A stretch of 64,000 nt of DNA, from contig NZ_LR588414.1 of the NCBI RefSeq assembly GCF_901447155.2, positions 186,001-250,000 of the forward strand, written 5' to 3'. Both the position numbers and the translations under genes were made by a program. The notes beneath the pieces were generated by a model, which saw only the letters and a list, made by a program, of their open reading frames with translations, ran no database searches and was not told the DNA's origin. The first letter of the stretch is position 1. Each line of letters begins with the position of its first letter. The stretch comes from Peptoniphilus catoniae. GTDB taxonomy: Bacteria; Bacillota; Clostridia; Tissierellales; Peptoniphilaceae. Of the stretch, positions 27,156 to 36,335 are shown piece after piece.

Positions 27156-27494
27156 ATGGCAAAAGGATACCCTAAGTTTCCCGGTGGAGGAAACATGAAC
27201 AATATGATGAAACAAGTGCAAAAGCTTCAAAAGCAAATGGAAGAGATGCAGGAGAATTTAAAGACTCAGGAGGTTGAAGCAAATGCAGGGGGAGGAGCAG
27301 TTAAAGCTGTAGTAAATGGCAGCAAGGAGCTTGTAAGAATAGAAATAGATCCTGATGTGGTAGACCCTGATGATGTGGAGATGCTTGAGGATTTAGTTGT
27401 TGCCGCAGTTAATGAGGCTTTAAGATCAGCTGAGGAGAAGGCTAACAAGGAAATGGGCAAGCTTACAGGCGGTCTTAATATACCGGGGTTATAA
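27156..27494 (+). CDS. YbaB/EbfC nucleoid-associated protein
   Basis: 112 residues. N-terminal Met/Gly/Asn-rich stretch ([19 protein letters not shown]), long helix, then beta-sheet [21 protein letters not shown] and the C-terminal helix with [13 protein letters not shown]. Binds DNA as a dimer. Position between dnaX and recR is the classic arrangement. AGGAGG precedes the ATG. Confidence 0.95.
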   Translation: MAKGYPKFPGGGNMNNMMKQVQKLQKQMEEMQENLKTQEVEANAGGGAVKAVVNGSKELVRIEIDPDVVDPDDVEMLEDLVVAAVNEALRSAEEKANKEMGKLTGGLNIPGL

Positions 27495-27495
27495 A

Positions 27496-28104
27496 ATGAC
27501 AAAGAGAGCTAAATCTATTGAAAATTTAATAAGAGAACTTAATAAACTTCCGGGAATAGGTAGAAAAACTGCTCAAAGGTTGGCTTATTATATTATAGAT
27601 TTAGACAAAGTTGAGGTTAAAACTCTTGCAGAATCTATAGTTGCGGCAAAGGAAAATGTTAAGCGTTGCAAAATATGCGACAATCTTACAGACAGTGATA
27701 TTTGCGAAATATGTTCCAATAACAAAAGAGATGAAAGTCTTATATGTGTAGTGGAGTACCCAAAAGATGTTGAAGCTATGGAAAGAGCAAACTGTTATAA
27801 GGGTCTTTATCATGTTCTTCACGGAGTTATATCTCCAATAAGAGGACTTAATGCTGATGACATAAGCCTTAGAAAACTTTTACAAAGATTAAGTACAAAT
27901 AAGGTGGAGGAAGTTATTATAGCAACAGGACCTAATGTAGATGGAGAAACTACAGCTATATATATTTCAAATATTTTATCAAAACTAGGGGTCAAGGTAA
28001 GTAGAATTGCTTATGGGCTTCCTGTAGGTGGAGATTTGGAATATTATGATGAATTGACTATATCAACAGCAATGGAAAACAGAACAGTTATGGGAGAAAA
28101 GTAG
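27496..28104 (+). CDS. recR: Recombination mediator RecR
   Basis: 202 residues. Helix-hairpin-helix LPGIGRKTAQRLAYYI (15-30), four-Cys zinc finger CKICDNLTDSDICEIC (about 57-72), Toprim domain (about 80-175, VVEYPKDVEAME, TGPNVDGETTA) and C-terminal RIAYGLPVGGDLEYYDE, all typical. Helps RecA loading at gaps with RecO/RecF. One base after ybaB; its own ATG follows the stop directly. Confidence 0.97.
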   Translation: MTKRAKSIENLIRELNKLPGIGRKTAQRLAYYIIDLDKVEVKTLAESIVAAKENVKRCKICDNLTDSDICEICSNNKRDESLICVVEYPKDVEAMERANCYKGLYHVLHGVISPIRGLNADDISLRKLLQRLSTNKVEEVIIATGPNVDGETTAIYISNILSKLGVKVSRIAYGLPVGGDLEYYDELTISTAMENRTVMGEK

Positions 28105-28146
28105 TCCTTATAATCTTTAATCACAAATTTTATTATTTTAAAATTT

Positions 28147-28185
28147 AATCGGCATAAATAATTTATAATTTTGTGCCGATTTTTA
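28147..28185 (+). terminator. Terminator of the dnaX-ybaB-recR operon
   Basis: AATCGGCA/TGCCGATT stem with a 19-base loop and a T run. Confidence 0.75.
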
Positions 28186-28318
28186 TATACTATTGTTTAT
28201 TGGCTCAACGTGTATATGTTTTCCAATTATAAACCTTTAAAAATTTATTTTTATTTATAGGTTATATTTTAATCATAGGCAAGAGAATTTAAAAAAAGCT
28301 TTGAAAAGAGGTGATTCT

Positions 28319-28894
28319 GTGGCAAAACAATATACTAAGAATTTGATTAAAAGGGAATTTCTTAAACTCCTTGAAGAAGAAAATTTTAATAATATTACAA
28401 TTGCCATGCTTGCAGAGCGGTGTGAAATCAGTCGAAACACATTTTATTACCACTATGAAGATATTTATATGCTGGTAAGGGAAATTCTTAGGGACGAACT
28501 GGAAAAAGTTGATGAAGAATTCAATGAAACATTCTCCTGGGAAGAAAGTCTACTTCATGCTGTATCTTTTCTTTTAAAAAATAAAAAGGCTGCACAGAAT
28601 CTTTTCCGATCAATCGATAAAAAAGAAATAGATTCTTATTTATATAAAATTTGTGAATCTGTAATGAGTAGATATGTGGATAATGAATGTCAATCTAAGA
28701 CTATTGATGCAAAAGAATACGACAAGAGACTTGTAACGGATTTTTATAGGGCGGCTCTTGTGGGTTTACTTGATAAATGGATTCAGGACGGCATGAAGGA
28801 ATCTCCGGATAAGGTTATTTTTCGCATAGGAAAACTTTTTGATGGTAATATAGAAAGATCCTTACGCATTAGCGAAAACTTGGACGAGGCTTAA
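28319..28894 (+). CDS. TetR/AcrR-family regulator
   Basis: 191 residues from a GTG start (AAGAGGTG seven bases upstream; a TTG 18 bases earlier overlaps no ribosome site). The helix-turn-helix occupies residues 5-50 (NLIKREFLKLLEEENFNNITIAMLAERCEISRNTFYYHYED in pattern form). The C-terminal half is helical and would bind a ligand. It lies directly upstream of the oleate hydratase gene, in the same direction but behind its own terminator, and a 24-base inverted repeat sits between them. A fatty-acid-responsive repressor of ohyA is a fair inference. Confidence 0.85.
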   Translation: MAKQYTKNLIKREFLKLLEEENFNNITIAMLAERCEISRNTFYYHYEDIYMLVREILRDELEKVDEEFNETFSWEESLLHAVSFLLKNKKAAQNLFRSIDKKEIDSYLYKICESVMSRYVDNECQSKTIDAKEYDKRLVTDFYRAALVGLLDKWIQDGMKESPDKVIFRIGKLFDGNIERSLRISENLDEA

Positions 28895-28947
28895 ACCTTG
28901 TCCTTAAAATATAGACATTTAATTAAATAATATCAGCTTATGAGAAA

Positions 28948-28988
28948 TAGTTTAGAGATTTAGTTTTTGATTTCTAAACTGTTTTTTA
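28948..28988 (+). terminator. Terminator of the TetR gene
   Basis: AGTTTAGA..TCTAAACT stem with one internal mismatch and a six-T run at 28982-28987. Confidence 0.8.
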
Positions 28989-29224
28989 TTTATAAACACA
29001 AGTGATGCAGAATGCTTTTAATCTTAAAATCCATATAGCTGTAATGACAGAAAGTTTTTATATCTTTAAAAATAAAATTTTGTACAATTTTATTCTTTTG
29101 TCCAAATGTTTGTCAGTTCCTTTTTAATGACTAAAATTTTAACAAAAGCCTTGATTTAACCTTTGTAAAGAATTTTATCTACGAATAAGATAAAGCTATA
29201 GAAAAACCAAAGGGAGGTAAGGTT
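28989..29224 (+). promoter_or_regulatory. Upstream region of oleate hydratase with two inverted repeats
   Basis: About 235 bases without an open gene. Inverted repeat 1 (29071-29094): AATAAAATT, TTGTAC centre, AATTTTATT. Inverted repeat 2 (29174-29194): TTTATCT, seven bases, AGATAAA. A -35-like TTGATT is at about 29151. Repeat 1 has the size of a TetR operator and repeat 2 lies near the probable transcription start. Assignment to the TetR protein is inference. Confidence 0.45.
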
Positions 29225-31021
29225 ATGGAAATTAAAACATTTGATGAAAGACTTAAGCTTGGTAACGGAGATTATGATAGACTTGTTAACTCAAGAAAGC
29301 CTAAGGGAATTGATGATAAGAAATCTTATATAGTAGGAACAGGTATTGCGGGCCTATCAACGGCGGGATTTTTAATCAAAGATGCAAAGATGGATCCTTC
29401 TAAGATAGTTTTTTTAGAAAAGGATGATATAGCTGGAGGTGCACTAGACGGAAAATTACTTGCTGATGTAGGCTATGTGGCAAGAGGAGGACGTGAGACA
29501 GGACATCACTTTGAAGCATTGTGGGATCTTTTAAGTGTTATACCATCAAGGGAAGATCCGAGTATGTCAATTTTAGATGATTTGTATTATACAAACCTTG
29601 ACGACCCTAACTTTAGTAACTGTCGTATAACAAAAAATAAGGGACAACGCTATGATAACGGTAAGTTTAACCTTTCAAAGGATGTAATTGAAGAAATTCT
29701 TCATTTACTTCTAACACCTGATGAAAAACTGCAAGGAGTATCTGTGGAAGAAGTATTTTCAGATGAATTTTTAGAAAGTGATTTTTGGACATTTTATAGA
29801 ACGATGTTTGCTTTTGAAAACTGGCACTCAGTTCTTGAATTAAAGCTTTATATAAATCGTTTTATTCATCATGTTGGAGGGTTGCCGGATCTTTCAGCAT
29901 TACAATTTACAAGATATGACCAATATGAATCTATAGTTGTTCCAATAATGAACTGGCTAAAGGATAAGGGCGTTCAAACAGAATACAATTGTGAAGTAGA
30001 AGATATAGAATTTGAAATTACAAAGGATAAAAAAGTAGCTACTAAAATTGTCGCTTCTGATGCAAAGACCGGCAAGGATAAATCAATTACCTTAACAGAA
30101 AATGATCTTGTCTTTGTAACAACCGGATCACTTGTAGAATCTTCATCCTATGGAGATAATAAAACAGCACCTAGCTTGGATATTTCTACAGAAGAAAGCT
30201 TTAAACTATGGAAAAATATTGCTAAAAAATCTTCTGAATTTGGAAAACCTGAAGTTTTTACATCAAACATTGAAAAAACAAATTGGGAATCAGCTACTGT
30301 TACTGTTAAGAGCAAAGAAATTGCATCCTATATAGAAAAAATAACCAAACGTAGTCCCTATACGGGAAAAGTTGTAACAGGAGGAATTGTAACAGCCCTT
30401 GATTCCAACTGGTTAATGAGTTGGACCATTAACCGCCAAGGACAATATATAGGACAACCTGATGATGAAATAGCAGTTTGGGTCTATGCACTCTTTACTG
30501 ATAAAGAGGGAGATTATATTAAAAAGCCTATGAAATTGTGCACAGGAGAAGAAATTGCAAAAGAATGGTTATACCATATAGGTGTGGATGAAAGCGATAT
30601 AGAAAGATTAGCTGACAAAACTTCAACTATTCCTGTATTTATGCCATATATAACGGCACAGTTTATGCCTAGAAACTTTGGAGATAGACCCTATGTAGTA
30701 CCTAAAAATTCACTTAACTTTGCATTCTTGGGACAATTTGTAGAAACGCTTGATGATCCGGGTCGTGATACGGTATTTACTACTGAGTATTCAGCAAGAT
30801 GTGCAATGGAGGCAGTCTATGTACTGACAGGCGTGGAAAAGAAAGTGCCAGAAGTATTTGCATCACGTTATGACATTAGGTACATGTTGGCAGGCCTAAG
30901 TGCATTAAATGATGGCGAAAAACCGAGCTTAGATTTACCTATTGGATTAAAGGCAGTAGTAGATAAGAAAATCAAAGGAACTGAAATAGAGGCCATGTTA
31001 AAAGAATATAATATACTTTAA
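29225..31021 (+). CDS. ohyA: Oleate hydratase
   Basis: 598 residues, an FAD-dependent fatty-acid double-bond hydratase (linoleate isomerase/MCRA family) that adds water to oleate or linoleate to give 10-hydroxy acids and so detoxifies unsaturated host fatty acids. FAD-binding GTGIAGLSTAGFL near residue 38, the conserved GGRE loop that carries the catalytic Glu (ARGGRETGHHFEALWDLL), and C-terminal FAMPYITAQFMPR/NFAFLGQFVE and DTVFTTEYSAR segments are all visible. Length fits the 550-650 range. Membrane-associated in known cases. Follows a TetR gene; own terminator. Confidence 0.95.
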   Translation: MEIKTFDERLKLGNGDYDRLVNSRKPKGIDDKKSYIVGTGIAGLSTAGFLIKDAKMDPSKIVFLEKDDIAGGALDGKLLADVGYVARGGRETGHHFEALWDLLSVIPSREDPSMSILDDLYYTNLDDPNFSNCRITKNKGQRYDNGKFNLSKDVIEEILHLLLTPDEKLQGVSVEEVFSDEFLESDFWTFYRTMFAFENWHSVLELKLYINRFIHHVGGLPDLSALQFTRYDQYESIVVPIMNWLKDKGVQTEYNCEVEDIEFEITKDKKVATKIVASDAKTGKDKSITLTENDLVFVTTGSLVESSSYGDNKTAPSLDISTEESFKLWKNIAKKSSEFGKPEVFTSNIEKTNWESATVTVKSKEIASYIEKITKRSPYTGKVVTGGIVTALDSNWLMSWTINRQGQYIGQPDDEIAVWVYALFTDKEGDYIKKPMKLCTGEEIAKEWLYHIGVDESDIERLADKTSTIPVFMPYITAQFMPRNFGDRPYVVPKNSLNFAFLGQFVETLDDPGRDTVFTTEYSARCAMEAVYVLTGVEKKVPEVFASRYDIRYMLAGLSALNDGEKPSLDLPIGLKAVVDKKIKGTEIEAMLKEYNIL

Positions 31022-31031
31022 AGGGAAAAAT

Positions 31032-31067
31032 AAAAAGACCGTCTTTTAATAAGATCGGTCTTTTTTC
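31032..31067 (+). terminator. Oleate hydratase terminator
   Basis: AAAAAGACCG/CGGTCTTTTT stem with an inner TCTT/AAGA pair and a T run. Confidence 0.9.
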
Positions 31068-31189
31068 TGCACAAGCACCTATTTATAGAGCAATTAAATT
31101 TTATATAATTGTCATCTAAGACTTTTGGGTATATAGTATTTATACATAATTATTAAGTGGTGTTAATTTAAAGTGGAAGGATGTTTTAA

Positions 31190-33181
31190 ATGTTTTTTGA
31201 CGAAGACAGAGACAATAACGATATAAAAGACAATCAAAAATCGCCTAAAAATTTTAATAATAGGCCTATGATGATTTATTATATAATGGCTATTATTTTA
31301 ATGTTTTCAGTACCTTATCTTACAAGACAAAGGATTATGAATCCCAACGATGTAAAAGTTGTGGATTATAGCACATTTTTAAACCTTGCGGAGGAGGGAC
31401 CGGACACAGTTAAAAAAGTCCATGTTCTTGAAAAGGAAATTCTATTTGAAGTTAAAAAGGGTGAAGAGAATCAAAAATATAAAACTTCAAGTTTTAACGA
31501 TCCGGACCTGCCAAGCTTTTTACACGAAAAGGGAATTGAGTTTGACAGAGAGTATCCGGCAGAGCTTAACCCTATAGTGGGAATGCTTATATCATTCGGC
31601 TCAACAGTATTAATGTTGGTCTTAGTTTGGTATATTTTCTCTAAAATTGTAACAAAGAAGTTTGGCGGTGGCGGAGTAGGTCCTATGAGTTTTGGTAAAA
31701 GCAATGCCAAGATTTATGTACAATCAACAGATGGAATTACCTTTAAAAATGTAGCCGGTCAAGACGAAGCTAAAGAGGCTTTAACTGAAATAGTAAACTT
31801 TCTGCACAATCCCAAAAAGTACACACAAATAGGAGCAAAGCTTCCAAAGGGAGCTCTTTTAGTAGGTCCTCCGGGAACAGGAAAAACTCTTCTTGCTCAA
31901 GCAGTTGCCGGGGAGGCTAATGTACCCTTCTTTTCAATTTCAGGTTCTGAATTTGTAGAGATGTTTGTTGGTCTTGGAGCGGCTAAGGTTAGAGATTTAT
32001 TTAAGCAAGCTCAGGAAAAAGCTCCATGTATAGTTTTTATAGATGAAATTGATACTATAGGTAAAAAACGTGATGGAGCTGGACTTTCAGGCAACGATGA
32101 AAGAGAGCAGACTCTTAATCAGCTTTTATCTGAGATGGATGGATTTGAAGGTAAATCAGGAGTTGTTATTCTTGCGGCAACTAACAGACCGGAATCTCTT
32201 GACCCGGCACTACTTAGACCGGGAAGATTTGACAGGAGGATACCTGTAGAGCTTCCGGATTTGGCGGGAAGAACGGCAATACTTAAGGTTCATGCCAAGA
32301 ATATAAAAAAAGAGGACAATATTGACTATGAACAAGTGGCAAAAGCAACTGCAGGTGCATCAGGAGCGGATCTTGCCAATATGATTAATGAAGCTGCCCT
32401 TAGAGCTGTAAGGGAAGGCAGAGACAAAATGAGTCAAAGGGATATTGAAGAGTCCGTTGAGGTTGTAATAGCCGGATATGAAAGGAAAAATGCAGTAATA
32501 TCCCCTAAGGAAAAGGAAATAATAGCCTATCACGAAGTAGGTCATGCTCTTGTCGCAGCTAAACAAAAAGGTTCGGCACCTGTTCATAAAATAACTATAG
32601 TTCCAAGAACTTCAGGGGCTTTAGGTTATACCATGCAGGTAGATGAAGAAGAAAAGTTTCTAATGAGTAAGGAAGATCTTTTTAATAATATAGTAACCCT
32701 TACCGGTGGACGATCTGCAGAGGAACTTATTTTCAATATAAAGACATCAGGTGCATCAAATGATATAGAAAAGGCTACAAGAATTGCCAAGGCTATGATT
32801 ACAAGATTCGGCATGACTGATGAATTCGGTTTTGTAGCTTTAGGATCTGAAACTAACAGATATCTTGGAGGAGATATGACCCTTGATGTATCAAGTGATA
32901 CGGAGGCTAAAATCGACAGGGAGGTTCATAAAATAATTGAATCCGCTCACGAGAAAGCTATAAATATCCTAAAGGAAAACATTAATGCACTTCATGAAAT
33001 AGCAGCTTTTCTTTTAAGGAAGGAAACAATTACTGGTGAAGAGTTTATGGATATTTTAAAAAATTATGAGGAAGACAATATTTCGGAATCTCAAAAAGAA
33101 CAATCTTTAACAGATGAAGAAAGTAAAAAAGAATCTCCGGAAGCTGGTGACAGTTCAGAAGAGCAAAGAGAAGAAGATTAA
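31190..33181 (+). CDS. ftsH: ATP-dependent membrane zinc protease FtsH
   Basis: 663 residues. Two membrane helices (about 28-46 and 125-145) around a small outside domain, then the AAA+ module: Walker A GPPGTGKT (about 225), Walker B IVFIDEID (about 282), second region [13 protein letters not shown] and [22 protein letters not shown]. The M41 protease has HEVGH (about 447) plus downstream Asp ligand. A Glu/Ser-rich tail ends the protein. Degrades unassembled membrane proteins and regulators as a hexamer. Single gene, no hpt or tilS next to it. Confidence 0.96.
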   Translation: MFFDEDRDNNDIKDNQKSPKNFNNRPMMIYYIMAIILMFSVPYLTRQRIMNPNDVKVVDYSTFLNLAEEGPDTVKKVHVLEKEILFEVKKGEENQKYKTSSFNDPDLPSFLHEKGIEFDREYPAELNPIVGMLISFGSTVLMLVLVWYIFSKIVTKKFGGGGVGPMSFGKSNAKIYVQSTDGITFKNVAGQDEAKEALTEIVNFLHNPKKYTQIGAKLPKGALLVGPPGTGKTLLAQAVAGEANVPFFSISGSEFVEMFVGLGAAKVRDLFKQAQEKAPCIVFIDEIDTIGKKRDGAGLSGNDEREQTLNQLLSEMDGFEGKSGVVILAATNRPESLDPALLRPGRFDRRIPVELPDLAGRTAILKVHAKNIKKEDNIDYEQVAKATAGASGADLANMINEAALRAVREGRDKMSQRDIEESVEVVIAGYERKNAVISPKEKEIIAYHEVGHALVAAKQKGSAPVHKITIVPRTSGALGYTMQVDEEEKFLMSKEDLFNNIVTLTGGRSAEELIFNIKTSGASNDIEKATRIAKAMITRFGMTDEFGFVALGSETNRYLGGDMTLDVSSDTEAKIDREVHKIIESAHEKAINILKENINALHEIAAFLLRKETITGEEFMDILKNYEEDNISESQKEQSLTDEESKKESPEAGDSSEEQREED

Positions 33182-33208
33182 ATTTTAAAGTATATATTTA
33201 AAATAAAG

Positions 33209-33228
33209 TAGCCACCATATGGTGGCTA
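33209..33228. terminator. Perfect 20-base palindrome between convergent genes
   Basis: TAGCCACCA, two-base centre, TGGTGGCTA. It lies 28 bases past the ftsH stop and directly abuts the stop codon of the small basic ORF on the other strand, so it probably terminates both, though the T runs are short. Confidence 0.65.
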
Positions 33229-33390
33229 TTATGCTTTTAACTTTTGATTTCTGTATTTTATTCTACTTGAATAAAATAAAATCTTTCCCATTCTTCTAAG
33301 ACCGGGCTTGAATTTTTTATTATTTTTAGCAAATCGCGGTTTCCTTAAAACTCTTTTAACCAACATGGTAAAAAATAATTTTCTTAACAC
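33229..33390 (-). CDS. Small basic protein of 53 residues, unknown
   Basis: Below common length cut-offs, but well supported: GTG start with GAGGTG eight bases upstream, 53 codons, stop directly followed by a perfect palindrome. It lies 34 bases behind the GT51 transglycosylase gene on the same strand, with no terminator between, so it is probably co-transcribed. The product starts MLRKLFFTMLVKRVLRK and has about 20 Lys/Arg and no Asp or Glu, with a short hydrophobic patch at the N-terminus. I recognise no family. Nucleic-acid or membrane/phospholipid binding would fit the charge. Confidence 0.55.
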   Translation of the reverse strand: MLRKLFFTMLVKRVLRKPRFAKNNKKFKPGLRRMGKILFYSSRIKYRNQKLKA

Positions 33391-33424
33391 AAAGGCACCT
33401 CTTTTCATTTAAGTTAAATTTAAT

Positions 33425-34246
33425 TTAAAGACTGGGCTTTATTGAATCTCTTATGGGATATTTTAAGGCCTCATCATAGTTTTCAAGGTCTATATACCCT
33501 AATTCATATAATCTTAATAAAACTGTTTTTTGCCTTTTAAAGGCCGGTTCATTGTAAAATATTTTGTAATTTATGCCATCTATCATTTTTTCACCTAAGG
33601 GAGCCCCTTGATCAGTATCTGATTTTACCAACTTAATGGGACTGTAAGAAGCAGGGGATTTTGTAATTGATGCAATGAGAGCACTTTCAGGAAGATTTAT
33701 ATCCTCTACATTTTTGCTAAAATATTTTTTGCAAGCCGATGCAACGCCATTGCAACTATGACCAAGATAGATTGTATTTAAATAAAGCTCCATAATCTCA
33801 TCTTTATCAAATCTTTTTTCAAGCTTAATAGCAAGATAGGCTTCTTGAAATTTTCTTTTAAGGGTTTTGTCGGGACTTAGGTAAGCATTTTTTATAAATT
33901 GTTGGCTTATAGTTGACCCGCCTCTTACTAATTTTTTACTCTTTATATTATCTCTAATTGAGCCTAAAATAGCTAAAGGATCTATTCCCTTGTGTCTATA
34001 AAAACGGTGGTCCTCAATTGCTATAAAGGAGTTTATCAAGTCCTTAGGCATATTTTTTATTTCAACATATTCATAGCCTGAGCTTATGACTTGGTTTTTA
34101 TAGTAGTCCTTATCTTTAATTTCTATATCTCCAAGAGAAGCTACAGAATAGATTCCATAGATTAATAAAAGAAAAAAGCCTATAAATAAAACTAAAAAAG
34201 CTTTTGATAAAAGTCTTCTTGAAAATCCTTTTTTATTATAAGTCAT
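33425..34246 (-). CDS. Monofunctional GT51 peptidoglycan glycosyltransferase
   Basis: 273 residues: one N-terminal membrane helix (about 15-35) and a family 51 transglycosylase domain with the two hallmark motifs EDHRFYRHKG (catalytic Glu near 72) and RGGSTISQQ, plus KRKFQEAYLAIKLE and ELYLNTIYLG. It polymerises lipid II into glycan strands outside the membrane. There is no transpeptidase domain, so it is an MtgA-like or truncated class A PBP-type enzyme; the clean stop and normal MtgA length argue for a true monofunctional enzyme. A small basic ORF follows on the same strand. Confidence 0.92.
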   Translation of the reverse strand: MTYNKKGFSRRLLSKAFLVLFIGFFLLLIYGIYSVASLGDIEIKDKDYYKNQVISSGYEYVEIKNMPKDLINSFIAIEDHRFYRHKGIDPLAILGSIRDNIKSKKLVRGGSTISQQFIKNAYLSPDKTLKRKFQEAYLAIKLEKRFDKDEIMELYLNTIYLGHSCNGVASACKKYFSKNVEDINLPESALIASITKSPASYSPIKLVKSDTDQGAPLGEKMIDGINYKIFYNEPAFKRQKTVLLRLYELGYIDLENYDEALKYPIRDSIKPSL

Positions 34247-34335
34247 AGAAACCTCCTGAAAAAATTATAACATGTAAAGCCAAGAATTTTTCTAAATTTA
34301 ATAAAGAGAGTGATTATGATTAAAGTTAGAGAATT

Positions 34336-34344
34336 TGCTATAAT
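34336..34344 (+). promoter_or_regulatory. Extended -10 promoter seven bases before the hflX start codon
   Basis: TGCTATAAT (TATAAT at 34339-34344). A start point seven bases downstream falls on the A of the ATG at 34351, suggesting a leaderless message. No -35 is obvious. Confidence 0.55.
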
Positions 34345-34350
34345 GTAAAT

Positions 34351-35652
34351 ATGGAAAAAATAAAAGATGGAGAAATAGAAAAGGCAATAGTAGTTGCAAC
34401 AGATATAGGCGCTAAACCCTACAGTCTTAAAACGTCACTTGAAGAGTTGGAGGATCTTACCATAGCGGCAGGAGCGGAGGTTCGAGGTGTTGTCGCTCAA
34501 AACATTGAAAAGTTTTCTCCTAAATACTTAATAGGGACAGGCAAGGTCAAGGAAATAAAAGATATGCTGGAGAAGCTTGACATAGATCTTGTAATATTTA
34601 ACGATGAACTTTCAGGTATTCAGGTAAGAAACTTGGAGAAAAATTTTAATGAAGGTAGAGATTTTTTTGATAAAAAAGTAAGGGTAATAGACAGAACAAA
34701 CTTAATACTTGACATATTTGCTCAAAGAGCATCTACCTATGAAGGAAAGCTTCAGGTGGAACTTGCGCAACTTGAATATCAACTACCAAGACTTTTGGGA
34801 ATTGACGGTTGGTCAAGAACTGGTGGTGGAATAGGCACAAGGGGACCTGGAGAACAAATAATAGAAACTGATAGGAGAAGACTTTTAAAAGAAATAGATA
34901 GCATCAAGGCAAAGCTTAAAAAGCTTGATAAAACAAGAGACACTATGAGAAACAGAAGAACTGAAAATCATATTCATACAGTTTCTCTTGTAGGTTATAC
35001 TAATGCAGGCAAGTCTACTATCTTAAATAGACTTAAGCTTGAATCTTCCAAGGAAGTTTATGTAAAAGATATGCTTTTTGCCACCCTTGATCCCAATTCA
35101 AGAAGGGCTAAACTTTTAAACGGATCGGAGTTTATTATATCTGATACAGTAGGTTTTGTATCAAAACTTCCCACTAAATTGGTGGAAGCCTTTAAGTCAA
35201 CCCTGGAGGAAATAAAATATTCAGATTTAATACTTCATGTGATAGATGCGTCCAGCGAGGATTTGGAGATTCAGTATAAAATAACTGTTGATATTTTAAA
35301 GGACTTGGGAATTGAAAATAAAAAAATTCTAACAGTTTTTAATAAAATGGATAGAGTTGAAACTGATCAGCTTGCAATTAATCCCAGCTATGGAGAAAAC
35401 AGAATATATATTTCAGCTAAAAAAGATGAAAACATGGATATTCTTTTAAGGGCAATAGAAGAAAGTTTTAAAGATGATTTTAACAAGGTCAATATGCTTA
35501 TAGCTTATGACAAGGCGGATGTTTTGTCGAATATCTTAGATAGCTACAAGTATGAAAATTTAGAATATAAAGCTGAAGGGGTAAGTTTTACAACGGTCCT
35601 TAACAGTATTGACTATGAAAAATATAAAAAGTTTGTGATAGAAGATGTATAG
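34351..35652 (+). CDS. hflX: Ribosome-associated GTPase HflX
   Basis: 433 residues. N-terminal HflX domain (KYLIGTGKVKEIKDML, GIQVRNLEK, FDKKVRVIDRTNLILDIFAQRA, ELAQLEYQLPRL), Gly-rich RTGGGIGTRGPGE linker, then the G domain: G1 GYTNAGKST (about 217), G3 DTVGF, G4 NKMD. Splits stalled or hibernating 70S ribosomes in known cases. There is no Shine-Dalgarno site before the ATG and the -10 box is only seven bases away. An out-of-frame ten-codon ORF at 34317-34349 could feed coupled translation. The yigZ gene overlaps its end by eight bases. Confidence 0.93.
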   Translation: MEKIKDGEIEKAIVVATDIGAKPYSLKTSLEELEDLTIAAGAEVRGVVAQNIEKFSPKYLIGTGKVKEIKDMLEKLDIDLVIFNDELSGIQVRNLEKNFNEGRDFFDKKVRVIDRTNLILDIFAQRASTYEGKLQVELAQLEYQLPRLLGIDGWSRTGGGIGTRGPGEQIIETDRRRLLKEIDSIKAKLKKLDKTRDTMRNRRTENHIHTVSLVGYTNAGKSTILNRLKLESSKEVYVKDMLFATLDPNSRRAKLLNGSEFIISDTVGFVSKLPTKLVEAFKSTLEEIKYSDLILHVIDASSEDLEIQYKITVDILKDLGIENKKILTVFNKMDRVETDQLAINPSYGENRIYISAKKDENMDILLRAIEESFKDDFNKVNMLIAYDKADVLSNILDSYKYENLEYKAEGVSFTTVLNSIDYEKYKKFVIEDV

Positions 35653-36286
35653 AAGTGTTTTAAAAAATGGACAGGACAGTTTTATAGAAAGGAAATCTCA
35701 ATTTATAGGTTATGCTTTTCCCGTTACAAGTGAAGAGGAAGCTCTTGATAAAATTGCACAAATTAAGGCAAAAAATAAAGATGCCACGCACAACTGCAGT
35801 GCCTATATAATAGGAGAGGACAAACTTATACAAAGGTATAATGATGACGGAGAGCCTTCAGGTACTGCAGGTATTCCAATGCTTGAAGTTTTAAAGAGAG
35901 AGAATCTTACTAATGTGTGTCTTGTGGTTACAAGATACTTCGGAGGGATTCTTTTAGGAGCGGGAGGATTGGTTCGTGCCTACTCTCATGGAGCAAAAAT
36001 AGCTTTAGATGCAAGTCATATAGTTGAAATGCGAGAGTTTGAACGCTTGTCCTTAACCTATGATTACTCATTTCATGGAGAGATTACCAATAGACTTATT
36101 AAAGCGGGCTATAAGATTTTAAAAGAGACTTATACTGACAAGGTTTCTCTTGAAATTCACAGTGAGCTTGGTGATAATTCTATAAAAAAAGAACTTACAA
36201 ATCTTACATCAGCTAAAATAGATATAAAGGTTTTAAAGAATGAAAGGTTACCTTGTAATAAAGGTAAAATAATATATAAATCATAA
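35645..36286 (+). CDS. YigZ/IMPACT family protein
   Basis: 213 residues of the UPF0029 family: N-terminal IMPACT domain (SQFIGYAFPV, AYIIGEDKLIQRYNDDGEPSGTAG, VVTRYFGGILLGAGGLVRAY) and a C-terminal DUF1949-type alpha/beta domain. Biochemical role is unsettled; a link to translation or stress is suggested by the eukaryotic IMPACT protein. Overlaps hflX by eight bases, so the two are co-translated, consistent with a ribosome-related role. Confidence 0.9.
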   Translation: MYRSVLKNGQDSFIERKSQFIGYAFPVTSEEEALDKIAQIKAKNKDATHNCSAYIIGEDKLIQRYNDDGEPSGTAGIPMLEVLKRENLTNVCLVVTRYFGGILLGAGGLVRAYSHGAKIALDASHIVEMREFERLSLTYDYSFHGEITNRLIKAGYKILKETYTDKVSLEIHSELGDNSIKKELTNLTSAKIDIKVLKNERLPCNKGKIIYKS

Positions 36287-36335
36287 AACAAGATAACTGA
36301 TAAAGGTATTAAAATATAAATATAAGGGAGCAAAA

